Assembly: GCF_030408375.1 (NCBI RefSeq) | Contig: NZ_CP046530.1 | Span: 310,001-374,000 of the forward strand | Direction of reading: 5' to 3' | From: Corynebacterium afermentans subsp. lipophilum | Lineage (GTDB): Bacteria; Actinomycetota; Actinomycetes; Mycobacteriales; Mycobacteriaceae | DNA: 64,000 nucleotides | Shown: piece by piece, positions 40,106-50,934 of the stretch | Position numbering within the stretch: the stretch's first letter is position 1 | Layout of the letters: every line of letters begins with the position of its first letter | The notes under the pieces: model-generated | The model's input: the letters and a program-made list of their open reading frames with translations, nothing else | The model's database searches: none | What the model was told of the DNA's origin: nothing | Translations under genes and position numbers: made by a program

Positions 40106-40599
40106 AGTTCAGGCGTGTGTGGACCACAGCCGCGGCATTGGCGCTGCTGGTGCTGGGCATGCAGATCCGCGACGTGCTGCCCAACGCCGCAGACCGCGCC
40201 GCCGAAAGCTTCGACTACGACAATTCCGCCCCTGTCATCGGTGCGGTGGATGACGTGCGAGCCACCGTAGCGGAGACTTTCAACGGCGCCGCCTCCAACG
40301 CCAAGTGGGTGGTGGTGGACTACCAGTTCACCCAAGACCAGGAGGTGCTCATCGGCGCGGAGATAGAGGCGGCCGGCGGCAACCTGTATGCGCCGCAGAA
40401 CTCCCCGGGCAACGCGTGCGAGCTGACCTACCCGGGCTTAGGCAGCCCCTGCACCCTGGCGTTTGAGATGCCGGAGGAAGAAGTCGACGGCGCCACGTTG
40501 TACTTCTACGTGGCCAACCGGATGGGCCCGCGCGTGGTTGTGCAGCTGCCTGAGGCGCAGCAAGACCGCGACGTGGCCCGGGAGGCGGTGTGGCTGTGA
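40102..40599 (+). CDS. exported protein, unknown (second of three)
   Basis: 165 residues from the ATG in an ATGA overlap. N-terminal membrane helix (about 6-22), then a domain with WVVVDYQFTQDQEVLIGAEIEAAGGNLYAPQ and LGSPCTLAFEMPEEEVDGATLYFY. That layout is similar to the neighbours on both sides. Two cysteines (CELTYPGLGSPC) could form a disulfide outside the cell. The next gene overlaps its stop. Confidence 0.65.
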   Translation: MKFRRVWTTAAALALLVLGMQIRDVLPNAADRAAESFDYDNSAPVIGAVDDVRATVAETFNGAASNAKWVVVDYQFTQDQEVLIGAEIEAAGGNLYAPQNSPGNACELTYPGLGSPCTLAFEMPEEEVDGATLYFYVANRMGPRVVVQLPEAQQDRDVAREAVWL

Positions 40600-41270
40600 G
40601 GAAGCTTTGGTGGTTAGGCGCGCCCGTGGCTGCCGGGCTGATGCTGGCGGCGTCGTCCCAGCCGTACTTCAGCCTGGTCAGGCCGTGGACGTGGTCGCAG
40701 GAGCAGGTGATTGAGGCGGGTTCTCCGGGCAGCTTCGACCTACCGATCGCGGATTTCGGCGCAGCGAGACACCATGCCGACATCGAAGTGCTCGGCTTCC
40801 AGTCGGTGGAGGACGAAAGTCAGATCGGCCTGCATGCCCCGGAGGGCTTCACCATCTGGGCGGTGCTGACACAGTGGAATGCGCCGGAAGAGTCGGTACT
40901 GGAGAACTGCCGCATGTGGGTGACCGGCTCAGACGGCAAGGAGTATCTGCGCAAGGACAAGCTGTTCGGCACGCCCATCGACGACTTCAGTGCCATGCAC
41001 GCCTGCACCCCGCCAGGGGAGGCCGGCCCGGTGGTCCGCGTGGGCGAGATCGGCTCCACCGAGAAGCATCTCGAGCCGGGAGATCCTCGTCCGGGGCAGT
41101 GGCGCAAGGTCACCCCACTCGCGCTCCCGGACGGGGTGCAGCCGGAGAAGCTTCACATCGGGTGGGATGTTCCCCACTACGCAACGGTGGAGCTGCCGGA
41201 GCCGAAGGTTTACGTGGACACGCCGGCGGACTCCTCCTCTGCCGGGTCTGCCGAGTCTTCCGGCGAGTAG
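40596..41270 (+). CDS. exported protein, unknown (third of three)
   Basis: 224 residues from the GTG overlapping the preceding TGA; a GTG two codons earlier is possible. An N-terminal membrane helix (about 4-20) is followed by a beta-rich domain with FTIWAVLTQWNAPEESVLENCRMWVTGSDGKEYL and a second Cys in MHACTPPGE, then a Ser/Ala tail. Its last 61 bases overlap the 3' end of the convergent membrane-protein gene. The three genes look like an operon of related single-span proteins. Confidence 0.65.
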   Translation: MRKLWWLGAPVAAGLMLAASSQPYFSLVRPWTWSQEQVIEAGSPGSFDLPIADFGAARHHADIEVLGFQSVEDESQIGLHAPEGFTIWAVLTQWNAPEESVLENCRMWVTGSDGKEYLRKDKLFGTPIDDFSAMHACTPPGEAGPVVRVGEIGSTEKHLEPGDPRPGQWRKVTPLALPDGVQPEKLHIGWDVPHYATVELPEPKVYVDTPADSSSAGSAESSGE

Positions 41271-42541
41271 CTGTGGCGCAGGAAGAAATCCAGGCCTGAG
41301 GCGATCAGGCACACCACTACCAGCAAGTACACCGCCCGCGCTACAACGAGCAGGTAGTTGAGGGCCTGTTCTGCGACCATCTTGCTGTCCACGGGGCCGA
41401 TCAGCGCGCGCCCTAGCTCCACCACGCCGAGCTCCACGCTGGTGGCGAGCATGAACACGATGCAAAAGATCGTCATCGGCACCAGCCCCGCTCGCGCAAG
41501 CGTGCGCAGTCCCTTCAGCGTCGCCTTAATCGGCCCGGCCACGGGCTTGATTGCCTCGTCGACAGCGTGCTTGGCTTCGTTGTGGGCGGCGGTCTGCATG
41601 CGCTTGCGAATGCTTATCGACGACCCCTTCGGCACCTCTTCGCCCTGTTCAGCCTCCGTTTTCGATGTTTCGGCCTTCTTGGCGGCGAGCGTGGTGCCAA
41701 AGATCACGGCGCCGAGCGTCAGCCACGCAATCGGAATGGTCACCAGCTGGTTCAACGCCGGCAGCTGGGCGGTAAGCCACGCCCACGCGTCGCCGAGGAC
41801 GCCGGAATGTTCGGCCACGTCGGTTTTCAGCCCCTCGTAGGCCTGGTGAGCGGGCGCGAGACTGCGGCGGGACAGCGCCCAGTCCTGCACGGCGCTTAAG
41901 CGGTTGGTCAAAAACACCGACACCGTGGTCATCCACAGTACTTCCAGGTAGGCCGCCAGGTAGCTCAGCCCGAGGCCTTTTTCCGCCAGGGCGAAGTAGC
42001 CGATGATCTTGCGCAGCAGGATCGTGCCGACGATCAGGCCGATCAGGGCGGCGGTGTCGTCGATAAATACGCGCGAGAAGTCCGCCTCGAAGCCTTGATT
42101 GAAGTACTCGTCGTAGGTGGCGGCGCGCCTGAAGGCGGCGAGGTCCTCTTTGAGCAGGCCGTGAGTGGAATACACGGTGAGAAAGGAGATGAGCATGCCG
42201 CCGGCGGAAAGCAGCCGCACTCGCGAGGAGCCGTCCTTGCGGTCCGGGAACGTCGCCGCGAGGAAGGGCAGCGAGGGGCGCAGAAGCCACAGTGAGAAAA
42301 TGATGGACAGCATCACCATCAGCGGCGCGAGCGGCATGATGAGGCTGGCGGCCAAGCTGCTGAAGGTGGACAGCCACACCGCGAGCCAGATCACGGCCTG
42401 GCGCCCGGCAAGCCCGAGGCAGATGACAGTGACCAGCTGGGGCAGATGCCGAAACAGCAAGCTCACCGCGCGTATTGGAATCACCGCGGACTCGACTGCC
42501 ACGTCACGCAGCGACCGGGAGACACCCGTCCAAGGAGTCAT
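41210..42541 (-). CDS. multi-span membrane protein, unknown function
   Basis: 443 residues with about eight hydrophobic segments and a hydrophilic stretch at about 290-340 (KKAETSKTEAEQGEEVPKGSS). No transport or enzyme motif is visible. A TACACT -10 box lies 6 bases before the ATG on the minus strand. Convergent with three small exported proteins, whose tail it overlaps. A shared role with them is possible but unsupported. Confidence 0.7.
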   Translation of the reverse strand: MTPWTGVSRSLRDVAVESAVIPIRAVSLLFRHLPQLVTVICLGLAGRQAVIWLAVWLSTFSSLAASLIMPLAPLMVMLSIIFSLWLLRPSLPFLAATFPDRKDGSSRVRLLSAGGMLISFLTVYSTHGLLKEDLAAFRRAATYDEYFNQGFEADFSRVFIDDTAALIGLIVGTILLRKIIGYFALAEKGLGLSYLAAYLEVLWMTTVSVFLTNRLSAVQDWALSRRSLAPAHQAYEGLKTDVAEHSGVLGDAWAWLTAQLPALNQLVTIPIAWLTLGAVIFGTTLAAKKAETSKTEAEQGEEVPKGSSISIRKRMQTAAHNEAKHAVDEAIKPVAGPIKATLKGLRTLARAGLVPMTIFCIVFMLATSVELGVVELGRALIGPVDSKMVAEQALNYLLVVARAVYLLVVVCLIASGLDFFLRHSYSPEDSADPAEEESAGVST

Positions 42542-42547
42542 ATCGGC

Positions 42548-42553
42548 AGTGTA
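42548..42553 (-). promoter_or_regulatory. -10 element TACACT (minus strand) before the membrane-protein gene
   Basis: Lies 6 bases before ATG 42541. Confidence 0.4.
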
Positions 42554-42554
42554 A

Positions 42555-42599
42555 CCGGAGGATCGTCGGCACGCAGTTTGCTTTGCAGCGATCCTCCGG
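42555..42599. promoter_or_regulatory. 11-bp inverted repeat in the divergent region before rpsL
   Basis: CCGGAGGATCG (42555-42565) and its exact complement (42589-42599) flank 23 bases. The left arm abuts the TACACT box of the leftward gene; the right arm leads into TGTATTTTTG. It may be an operator, or a hairpin terminator whose gene is lost. The rest of the gap to rpsL (42600-42766) shows no gene. Confidence 0.4.
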
Positions 42600-42766
42600 T
42601 GTATTTTTGACGAGGTTTCGCCCGTACCACGCGGTGCGAAGTACTACGAACTCCGAGCGACTCGTTCACACGGTAGTTCATGCAATCGGCAGGGCCCCGA
42701 AGAAGAGCCCCCATTTTTGCATGTATGGCCGGGTGTGAGCGGGAAGCGCTAACAGAAAGAGCGTGA

Positions 42767-43138
42767 ATGCCTACTATTCAGCAGCTGGTCCGCAAGGGCC
42801 GCCACGATAAGTCCACCAAGGTGGCAACCGCTGCGCTGAAGGGTTCCCCGCAGCGCCGCGGTGTGTGCACCCGCGTGTACACCACCACTCCGAAGAAGCC
42901 GAACTCTGCTCTGCGTAAGGTCGCCCGTGTGCGCCTGACCTCCGGCATCGAGGTTTCCGCATACATCCCGGGTGAGGGCCACAACCTGCAGGAGCACTCC
43001 ATGGTGCTCGTGCGCGGCGGTCGTGTGAAGGACCTGCCGGGTGTGCGCTACAAGATCGTCCGCGGCGCTCTGGATACCCAGGCTGTGAAGGACCGCAAGC
43101 AGGCTCGCTCCCGTTACGGCGCAAAGAAGGGACAGTAA
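42767..43138 (+). CDS. rpsL: 30S ribosomal protein S12
   Basis: 123 residues. The streptomycin-determining positions are wild type: Lys in [16 protein letters not shown] and Lys in [14 protein letters not shown]12 shapes the decoding centre. An AGAAAGAG ribosome site precedes the ATG, and rpsG begins three bases after the stop. Confidence 0.97.
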   Translation: MPTIQQLVRKGRHDKSTKVATAALKGSPQRRGVCTRVYTTTPKKPNSALRKVARVRLTSGIEVSAYIPGEGHNLQEHSMVLVRGGRVKDLPGVRYKIVRGALDTQAVKDRKQARSRYGAKKGQ

Positions 43139-43141
43139 TCA

Positions 43142-43609
<468 letters not shown>

Positions 43610-43635
43610 TCGCTGGAGCAAGGCGACGCATGGAC

Positions 43636-43693
43636 ACCCGGAAACTGCATACCCGCTTCCACGTGGAGCGAGCTGGTGCGTTTCCGGGTTTTT
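43636..43693 (+). terminator. long-loop terminator between rpsG and fusA
   Basis: ACCCGGAAAC (43636-43645) pairs perfectly with GTTTCCGGGT (43680-43689) and runs into TTTTT. The 34-base loop is itself partly self-complementary. fusA should therefore have its own promoter in 43694-43811. Confidence 0.7.
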
Positions 43694-43811
43694 CCAGCTG
43701 AGTCGAACCTCACGCTGCTACTTCCGCGATGAAGTGGCAGAATTGACAAAGGACAACTGACCGACATAGGCGCCGACAGGCGTCGACGACTTCAAAGTTG
43801 GGGTATTTAAC

Positions 43812-45932
43812 GTGGCACAAGAAGTGCTTAAGGATCTGAACAAGGTCCGCAACATCGGCATCATGGCCCACATTGACGCCGGTAAGACCACCACTACCGA
43901 GCGCATCCTCTTCTACACGGGTCTCAACCGCAAGGTTGGCGAGACCCACGACGGTGGCGCCACCACTGACTGGATGGAGCAGGAGAAGGAGCGCGGCATC
44001 ACCATTACGTCCGCCGCTGTTACCTGCTTCTGGAACAACAACCAGATCAACATCATCGACACCCCGGGTCACGTGGACTTCACCGTTGAGGTGGAGCGCT
44101 CCCTGCGCGTGCTCGACGGCGCTGTTGCCGTGTTCGACGGCAAGGAAGGTGTGGAGCCGCAGTCCGAGCAGGTGTGGCGACAGGCCGCCAAGTACGACGT
44201 CCCGCGTATCTGCTTCGTCAACAAGATGGACAAGCTGGGCGCCGACTTCTACTACACCGTCGGCACCATCGTCGACCGCCTCGGCGCGAAGCCGTTGGTC
44301 ATGCAGCTTCCGATCGGCGCTGAGGACAACTTCGACGGCGTTGTCGACCTCATCGACATGAAGGCCCTCCTGTGGCCGGGCAAGGTCGAGACCGGCACCC
44401 CGCCGCAGATCGAAGAGATCCCGGAGGATCTCAAGGAGAAGGCTGAGGAGTACCGCGAGAAGCTGCTCGAGACCGTCGCTGAGTCCGACGAGGAACTCAT
44501 GGAGAAGTACTTCGGCGGCGAGGAGCTGACGAAGGACGAGATCCAGGCGGCTATCCGCAAGTTGACCATCGCCTCCGAGGTCTACCCGGTGTTCTGCGGC
44601 ACCGCATACCGCAACAAGGGCATCGAACCGATCCTCGACGCTGTTGTCTCCTACCTGCCGAGCCCGATCGACATCGGCGAGGTGCACGGCACCTCCGTCA
44701 ACGGTGAAGAGGACCTGACCCGCAAGCCGTCCGTCGAGGAGCCGTTCTCCGCTCTGGCGTTCAAGATCGCCGTCCACCCGTTCTTCGGCAAGCTCACCTA
44801 CGTGCGCGTTTACTCCGGCCAGGCAATCCCGGGCGAGCAGATGCTCAACTCCACGAAGTCCAAGAAGGAGCGCGTGGGCAAGCTCTTCCAGATGCACGCG
44901 AACAAGGAGAACCCGGTCGATCACGCTGACGCCGGCAACATCTACGCGTTCATCGGTCTGAAGGAAACCACCACGGGCGACACCCTGTGCAACCCGGACC
45001 ACCCGATCATCCTGGAGTCCATGGACTTCCCGGATCCGGTGATCCAGGTGGCTATCGAGCCGAAGACCAAGGCTGACCAGGAGAAGCTGGGCACCGCTAT
45101 TCAGAAGCTCGCCGAAGAGGACCCGACCTTCACCGTCCAGCTGGACGAGGAGACCGGCCAGACCGTCATCGGCGGCATGGGCGAGCTGCACCTTGACGTG
45201 CTGGTGGACCGCATGAAGCGCGAGTTCAAGGTCGAGGCGAACATCGGCTCCCCGCAGGTTGCGTACCGCGAGACCATCCGCAAGAAGGTCGAGTCTCTGG
45301 ACTACACCCACAAGAAGCAGACCGGTGGCTCCGGCCAGTTCGCAAAGGTCATCGTCACCATCGAGCCGTACTCCCCGGATCCGGAGGAGCTGGAAGAAGG
45401 CGAGTCCGCTTCCTACAAGTTCGAGAACGCCGTCACCGGTGGCCGCGTGCCGAAGGAGTACATCCCGTCCGTCGACGCTGGTATCCAGGACGCGATGCAG
45501 TACGGCTTCCTCGCCGGCTACCCGCTGGTGAACATCAAGGCCACCCTCGAGGACGGCGCGTACCACGACGTCGACTCCTCTGAGATGGCGTTCAAGCTCG
45601 CTGGTTCCCAGGTGCTGAAGGAAGCTGTCGCTAAGGCGAAGCCGGTCCTGCTCGAGCCGGTCATGGCCGTCGAGGTTGTGACCCCGGAGGAGTACATGGG
45701 CACCGTCAACGGCGACATCAGCTCCCGCCGTGGCCAGGTCTTCGCAATGGAGGACCGCTCCGGTGCGAAGGTTGTCAAGGCGAAGGTGCCGCTGTCCGAG
45801 ATGTTCGGCTACATCGGCGACCTGCGTTCCTCCACCGCCGGCCGCGCGAACTTCACCATGGTGTTCGACTCCTACGCTGAGGTTCCGCAGTCCGTGGCTC
45901 AGGAGATCATCGACGAGCGCAACGGCAACTAA
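43812..45932 (+). CDS. fusA: elongation factor G
   Basis: 706 residues, full length, GTG start. G1 [14 protein letters not shown]3 DTPGHVDF, G4 NKMD, then EF-G domains II-V, including [14 protein letters not shown] in domain III and [16 protein letters not shown] in domain V. It drives translocation on the ribosome. Confidence 0.97.
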   Translation: MAQEVLKDLNKVRNIGIMAHIDAGKTTTTERILFYTGLNRKVGETHDGGATTDWMEQEKERGITITSAAVTCFWNNNQINIIDTPGHVDFTVEVERSLRVLDGAVAVFDGKEGVEPQSEQVWRQAAKYDVPRICFVNKMDKLGADFYYTVGTIVDRLGAKPLVMQLPIGAEDNFDGVVDLIDMKALLWPGKVETGTPPQIEEIPEDLKEKAEEYREKLLETVAESDEELMEKYFGGEELTKDEIQAAIRKLTIASEVYPVFCGTAYRNKGIEPILDAVVSYLPSPIDIGEVHGTSVNGEEDLTRKPSVEEPFSALAFKIAVHPFFGKLTYVRVYSGQAIPGEQMLNSTKSKKERVGKLFQMHANKENPVDHADAGNIYAFIGLKETTTGDTLCNPDHPIILESMDFPDPVIQVAIEPKTKADQEKLGTAIQKLAEEDPTFTVQLDEETGQTVIGGMGELHLDVLVDRMKREFKVEANIGSPQVAYRETIRKKVESLDYTHKKQTGGSGQFAKVIVTIEPYSPDPEELEEGESASYKFENAVTGGRVPKEYIPSVDAGIQDAMQYGFLAGYPLVNIKATLEDGAYHDVDSSEMAFKLAGSQVLKEAVAKAKPVLLEPVMAVEVVTPEEYMGTVNGDISSRRGQVFAMEDRSGAKVVKAKVPLSEMFGYIGDLRSSTAGRANFTMVFDSYAEVPQSVAQEIIDERNGN

Positions 45933-46268
45933 ATAGTCGCCGCCCCTCCCTTCTCAACGGGCCGCACCGCGTGCCAGCGGTGCGGGATTAACCCTGTGGG
46001 ATAGGGAGAACGGAGGGCAGCGGCCGCGCTGAGATACCGCACGAACCGACAAGGCGGGCGGTGTCTGAGCCGGCCGTTACCCTCTAGGTCGATCCGGGGG
46101 AAACGGCAAGGCCGGTTTGAAAAACGGCCGCTGGAAACCTAGGATCTTGTAACTGGCACATTGTGAAATGGCTCCCGTATCCGTGCCCTGCGCTGGGCGC
46201 GGGCCGGGGCGTATGTAAACCACGTGGCTGCGAAGGTCGTAGCCACCATGAAGTCCAGGAGGACAACA
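45933..46268 (+). promoter_or_regulatory. tuf upstream region with a 9-bp hairpin
   Basis: No gene in 336 bases. A perfect hairpin (45962-45970 with 45977-45985) starts 30 bases after the fusA stop and lacks a T-run. It is followed by several GC-rich complementary stretches. The separate, strong tuf promoter expected in corynebacteria should lie in the second half; no -35/-10 pair stands out. Confidence 0.4.
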
Positions 46269-47459
<1,191 letters not shown>

Positions 47460-47487
47460 TTCCAGACCTGGTGTAACCAGCTGAAGT

Positions 47488-47523
47488 AAAAGCCGTCTTC
47501 CCCGCTGGGGAGGGCGGCTTTTC
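47488..47523 (+). terminator. terminator after tuf
   Basis: AAAAGCCG (47488-47495) pairs with CGGCTTTT (47515-47522), with an inner TCCCC/GGGGA stem. Confidence 0.82.
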
Positions 47524-47531
47524 GCATGCGT

Positions 47532-47537
47532 TAGGCT
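47532..47537 (+). promoter_or_regulatory. -10 element TAGGCT before the interrupted gene
   Basis: Ends 7 bases before GTG 47545. Confidence 0.45.
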
Positions 47538-47544
47538 CTGATGC

Positions 47545-47943
47545 GTGCACGACCCCACCCGCATCCCACGACTGACGCAGGCCCTCCAGCGCGCCTGGGA
47601 GGGCCAGCCGGACCTCACTCTTGCCCAACTGATCGGGGTGCTGGAGAACAGCGGCTTGGGCTGGGGCACAACAGACGAGGAAGCCGTCGAGTTGCTCACA
47701 GCGATGGAGCGCGAGCATCCGTCGCTTATCGACGCCGCGTCCGGCCCCCACACCATCACGACCGTCAACCCGCCCCATCTAGTCACAATCACAAACGGAT
47801 ACGTCGTGGTGCGAAACGGCGCCGACCCCGAGCGCATGCCGGCGGTGTGGCACATGGGCGGGATGCGCAAGGCGGGACCCGGCCTACCGCTGGTTATCGC
47901 CGATGCGGAAGGGGTGGAGCACCGGCTGGGGATCGTGTTGTGA
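47545..47943 (+). pseudogene. 5' half of a hypothetical gene split by an IS21-family element
   Basis: 131 native codons (to 47937) plus one codon and a TGA supplied by the IS end. The protein part contains an N-terminal helical region (TLAQLIGVLENSGLGWGTTDEEAVELLTAM) and a beta region (TITNGYVVVRNG). Removing the IS and one copy of the CGTGT duplication joins GTG at 47935 in frame to TCT at 50090. The restored protein has 226 residues together with 50087-50377. Family unknown. A truncated product may still be made. Confidence 0.85.
47934..47938 (+). repeat. 5-bp target-site duplication CGTGT (left copy)
   Basis: Identical to 50086-50090 on the other side of the element. Confidence 0.8.
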
Positions 47944-47965
47944 GTGATCTTCGAAATGTAGCCCA
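47939..47965 (+). repeat. IS21 left end (outer terminal repeat)
   Basis: 27 bases beginning TGTGAGTGATC, inverted partner of 50059-50085. An inner copy follows at 47968-47990. Confidence 0.85.
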
Positions 47966-48002
47966 CTGGCGCTCTTTGAAAAGTAGCCCAGTGTGGTCGT
48001 AG

Positions 48003-48785
48003 TTATTGTGCCTGATTTGCTTGTGGTGTAGTGAGTTCGCGTCCTTTGATGCGGTGGCTTACTCCTCGGTGTTGGAAGATTTTTGCGTGGTGGACGATGC
48101 GGTCGACCATGGCAGTTGCGACGGTTATGTCTCCGAAGCATTGGGCCCATTGGGAAAAGGCCAGGTTGGATGTGACGATGATGGATCCGTGTTCGTATCG
48201 GCGTGAGACGAGTTGGAAGAAGAGGTTTGCTGCGTCTGCTTCAACGGGGATGTATCCGAGTTCGTCGATGATCAGCAGGTGGTATCTGTTTAGGCGTTTG
48301 AGTACGGATTCGAGTCGTCCGGTGTTGTGTGCCTCGGTGAGTGTGTTGATCCATCCTGCGGCGGTGTCGAACAGTACTCGGTAGCCTTGCTGAGCAGCGG
48401 TTATGCCTAGGGCTGTGGCGAGGTGTGTTTTTCCGGTGCCTGGTGGGCCTAGAAGGACGACGTTTTCAGCGGTTGCGACCCAGGCTCCGGTTTCTAGTCG
48501 GGCGATGTCAGCGCGGTCGATGCCGGGTTGGGCGGAGAAGTCGAAATCGGCGATGGTTTTGACTGCTGGAAAGCCGGCTCGTTTAACGCGTTGGCGTGCT
48601 CCGGATTCAGCGCGTGCGGTGGCTTCTACTGAAAGTACCGCGGCGAGGTATTCCTCGTAGGTAAACGATTCTGCGCGCGCTTGTTCGGCAATGGTGGCGT
48701 AGACGGTGTTGATACGTGGGGCTTTCAGCGTCTGTGACAGGTGCGCAATCGTTGCTTGGGTGTCGTGGGCGTGTGTGTGGGGCAT
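48003..48785 (-). CDS. istB: IstB, ATP-binding transposition helper
   Basis: 260 residues from ATG 48785; a TTG four codons upstream is an alternative. An N-terminal helical part is followed by an AAA+ core with Walker A GPPGTGKTHLA, Walker B LLIIDELGYIP and an arginine near IVTSNLAFSQWAQCF. IstB of IS21 elements selects the target and stimulates IstA. It follows istA on the same strand with a 24-base gap. Confidence 0.92.
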   Translation of the reverse strand: MPHTHAHDTQATIAHLSQTLKAPRINTVYATIAEQARAESFTYEEYLAAVLSVEATARAESGARQRVKRAGFPAVKTIADFDFSAQPGIDRADIARLETGAWVATAENVVLLGPPGTGKTHLATALGITAAQQGYRVLFDTAAGWINTLTEAHNTGRLESVLKRLNRYHLLIIDELGYIPVEADAANLFFQLVSRRYEHGSIIVTSNLAFSQWAQCFGDITVATAMVDRIVHHAKIFQHRGVSHRIKGRELTTPQANQAQ

Positions 48786-48809
48786 AGTCGAATCCAATCT
48801 TCTTTGGGG

Positions 48810-50015
48810 CTAGGCGATTGAGTCGTAGATGGCCAAGTCGGCTACCTCTACGTCGTTGTCTGGTGTGTGGGTGTGTTGTTGGGCTCCGGTGATGAGCTGT
48901 CGCATGCGTCGTGCGGCGTGTTGGTGGGCGGGGTCGGTGATGACGTGGTGTTTGCCCCAGTAGCGCCGGTGGCAGGCGGCGATTTCGCCGGATGGTCCTG
49001 TGACAGTGATTTCTTCTAGGCAGGTGCGCACGGTTACGAGCCTGTCGATGAAGGTGGGGTCGACGCTGTATTGGTTGGTATCGACGGTGATGTAGTAGTT
49101 GCGTGGCAGACGTACCGCAGGACGGATCCCGATCGTTGGGGTATACGGCGGAAGTGGACGCATGGACTGTTGGTCGGTGTGAAACAGATCGATCGGGCGG
49201 GTTTTCAACGTGGCGTGGGTGCGGGTATTGGCCACGGTGCTAAACCATTCATCGAGCTGGTCTTGCACGTCCTGCGGGTTGCTGAAGTGCCGGCCTGGGA
49301 AAAAGGAGCGCTTCATATAGCCGTTGGTGCGTTCAACGATGCCTTTCGATTCCGGATCTCGCGGCGGGGCTTGGACGATCTTGGTGCCAATTGCACCGGC
49401 GAACGCAGCGACTGGCTCACACAGACGGGCCTTACCGATGCCCGCTTCGCGGTCCCATACCAGCCGGTCGGGCACGGCTTTGAAGTCACGCTCGATGAGC
49501 TGCCACATCCCAGCGATCAGGTCATCCGTTCTACGAGTCGGAAGCAGACAGGCGGCGGCGAATCGGGAATGCGATGCCGCCATCACCAGCACCGGCAATG
49601 GCCGGTGCACACCATTTGCATCGGGCAACCCGCCGGCGGCAAACGTCAGGTCGCACTGGATTTCACGTCCGGGAAGATGGGTGAGCGTGTCCACGGGGTC
49701 TGCGGGAAGATACTCGGGTCGGATCCGGGCAACGTTTTTGCGCAGCCACGATTCTGACCCAGTCCACCCAACGCGTTGTCCGATGACTTTTGCGTTAAGA
49801 CGTGGAGTTTCAGCCAGCAGCGCTCGTACTTGTGGTTCAAAGGCATCGAAACTTGTGGTTTTAGCCCGACGCGGCGGGTATTTCGGAGGTGAATCCGAAG
49901 CGAGTGCTCGCTCGACAGTCTTCTTCGCGCAGCCAACCTCGTTGGCGATCTTGCGTATCGATAAACCCTGCCCACGCAGGTACCGGATCTGTGCCCATTG
50001 TTCCAAAGAAATCAC
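48810..50015 (-). CDS. istA: IstA, IS21-family transposase
   Basis: 401 residues. An N-terminal helix-turn-helix (LRGQGLSIRKIANEVGCAKKTVERAL) is followed by a DDE integrase core with D in REIQCDLTFA, D in RLVWDREAGIG and E in DPESKGIVERTNGYMK. The C-terminal Mu-like domain includes NQYSVDPTFIDRLV. No frameshift or stop is seen. Its expression would run antisense to the interrupted host gene. Confidence 0.93.
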   Translation of the reverse strand: MISLEQWAQIRYLRGQGLSIRKIANEVGCAKKTVERALASDSPPKYPPRRAKTTSFDAFEPQVRALLAETPRLNAKVIGQRVGWTGSESWLRKNVARIRPEYLPADPVDTLTHLPGREIQCDLTFAAGGLPDANGVHRPLPVLVMAASHSRFAAACLLPTRRTDDLIAGMWQLIERDFKAVPDRLVWDREAGIGKARLCEPVAAFAGAIGTKIVQAPPRDPESKGIVERTNGYMKRSFFPGRHFSNPQDVQDQLDEWFSTVANTRTHATLKTRPIDLFHTDQQSMRPLPPYTPTIGIRPAVRLPRNYYITVDTNQYSVDPTFIDRLVTVRTCLEEITVTGPSGEIAACHRRYWGKHHVITDPAHQHAARRMRQLITGAQQHTHTPDNDVEVADLAIYDSIA

Positions 50016-50058
50016 CCGTCCAATCTTTTTCGGATGGGCTACTTTTCGGGGAGCGTTT

Positions 50059-50085
50059 TGGGCTACTTTTCAAAGAGCGCTGACA
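50059..50085 (-). repeat. IS21 right end (outer terminal repeat)
   Basis: Read on the minus strand it begins TGTCAGCGCTC. An inner copy lies at 50035-50055. Confidence 0.85.
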
Positions 50086-50090
50086 CGTGT
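50086..50090 (+). repeat. 5-bp target-site duplication CGTGT (right copy)
   Basis: Matches 47934-47938. Confidence 0.8.
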
Positions 50091-50377
50091 CTTTGTTAAC
50101 GCGACTGGAGGGGGCACCGGAGGTGTCGATAAGCATGGCCCGCGAGGACGTGGGTAATAGGCGATGGCTAGTGCTTTTCGACGATGGCACGCGGGCCGTG
50201 GTCGGGCAGCGCATCCGTATCTGGCGGATGGAAAGACGCAGCGTGGTGAGTGAACGTATCGCCTGGAGCGAAATTGTGCGCTGCAAACCGGGCACGGAGA
50301 TGGAAATAGCCCCAGCGGGCGGCGGAAAGCTGCGCACGCTGGGGCTGGTCAAGCTCGTGCTGGAACTGGAACGCTAA
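50087..50377 (+). pseudogene. 3' half of the IS21-split hypothetical gene
   Basis: Open in the same frame as 47545-47937 once the element is removed. Adds 95 residues (SLLTRLEGAPEVSISMARED ... LFDDGTRAVVGQRIRIWRM ... LGLVKLVLELER). A GTG created at the junction (50087) could in principle start a separate 96-residue product. No promoter other than the IS end is apparent. Its stop overlaps the convergent AmaP-like gene by four bases. Confidence 0.82.
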
Positions 50378-50934
50378 GCGGTAATCCGGTCCAGGTGGAG
50401 CTTCCACACCGTGTCGATTTCCATGGTGTGGTTGGCTTCGCGGAAATCCTTGTCCGCGCCCTCGATGACACGCACGGCATCATCGAACGGGTACTCCGGG
50501 TTGGCGAAGACGGTAAACGTCGCGGTAGGGCGCTTGCCCACCATCGCCACCTTGGAGGAGGCGCGGCGGATCTCATTGGCGTGCTCCAGGGAAGTGCAGG
50601 CCGCCTCAGACACGCGCTGGACGTTGACGATCGTCTCGCCGTGTTCCGGGTCTGCCGGCAGGATGCCGCGGTTCGAAAACGCGCGGGACCGGATATTCGC
50701 CAGCAGGATCCACAGGCCCAGGATCGCTGAGACGACAGCGCCGATGATCAGGGCGGTGACGTAGAAGTCCTGGTAGCCCAGGTCGATCAGTCGGGTGCGG
50801 TCGACGAAGTCGGCCGCGTCGACCAGGTACGGGATCTGCCAGTACTCGGCGATCGGGAAGAGGCCAGCGAGAATCAGCAGCAAGCCGAGCAGGAAAACCA
50901 CCAGGCGGTTGAAGAAGCTGAGCGTCTTAGTCAT
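50374..50934 (-). CDS. amaP: AmaP-like alkaline-shock membrane anchor protein
   Basis: 186 residues with two N-terminal membrane segments (about 8-28 and 58-80), then a cytoplasmic domain. This layout and its place at the end of an Asp23/Gls24 operon match AmaP, which anchors Asp23 at the membrane in firmicutes. The start overlaps the DUF6286 stop by four bases. The assignment rests on architecture and context more than on a sequence motif. Confidence 0.7.
   Translation of the reverse strand: MTKTLSFFNRLVVFLLGLLLILAGLFPIAEYWQIPYLVDAADFVDRTRLIDLGYQDFYVTALIIGAVVSAILGLWILLANIRSRAFSNRGILPADPEHGETIVNVQRVSEAACTSLEHANEIRRASSKVAMVGKRPTATFTVFANPEYPFDDAVRVIEGADKDFREANHTMEIDTVWKLHLDRITA

Larger units (their letters stand above)
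47939..50085 (-). mobile_element. complete IS21-family insertion sequence
   Basis: A 2147-bp element with istA and istB on the minus strand. The 27-base ends start TGTGAG and TGTCAG and share TCTT-GAAA-GTAGCCCA in inverted orientation (21 of 27 identical). A second, inner copy of the end repeat lies at 47968-47990 and 50035-50055, the multiple terminal repeats typical of IS21. A 5-bp duplication CGTGT flanks it. Both genes look intact, so the element may be active. Confidence 0.9.

Noticed and set aside
43710..45566. A 618-codon minus-strand frame
   Set aside because: Antisense shadow of fusA with the same low-complexity composition.
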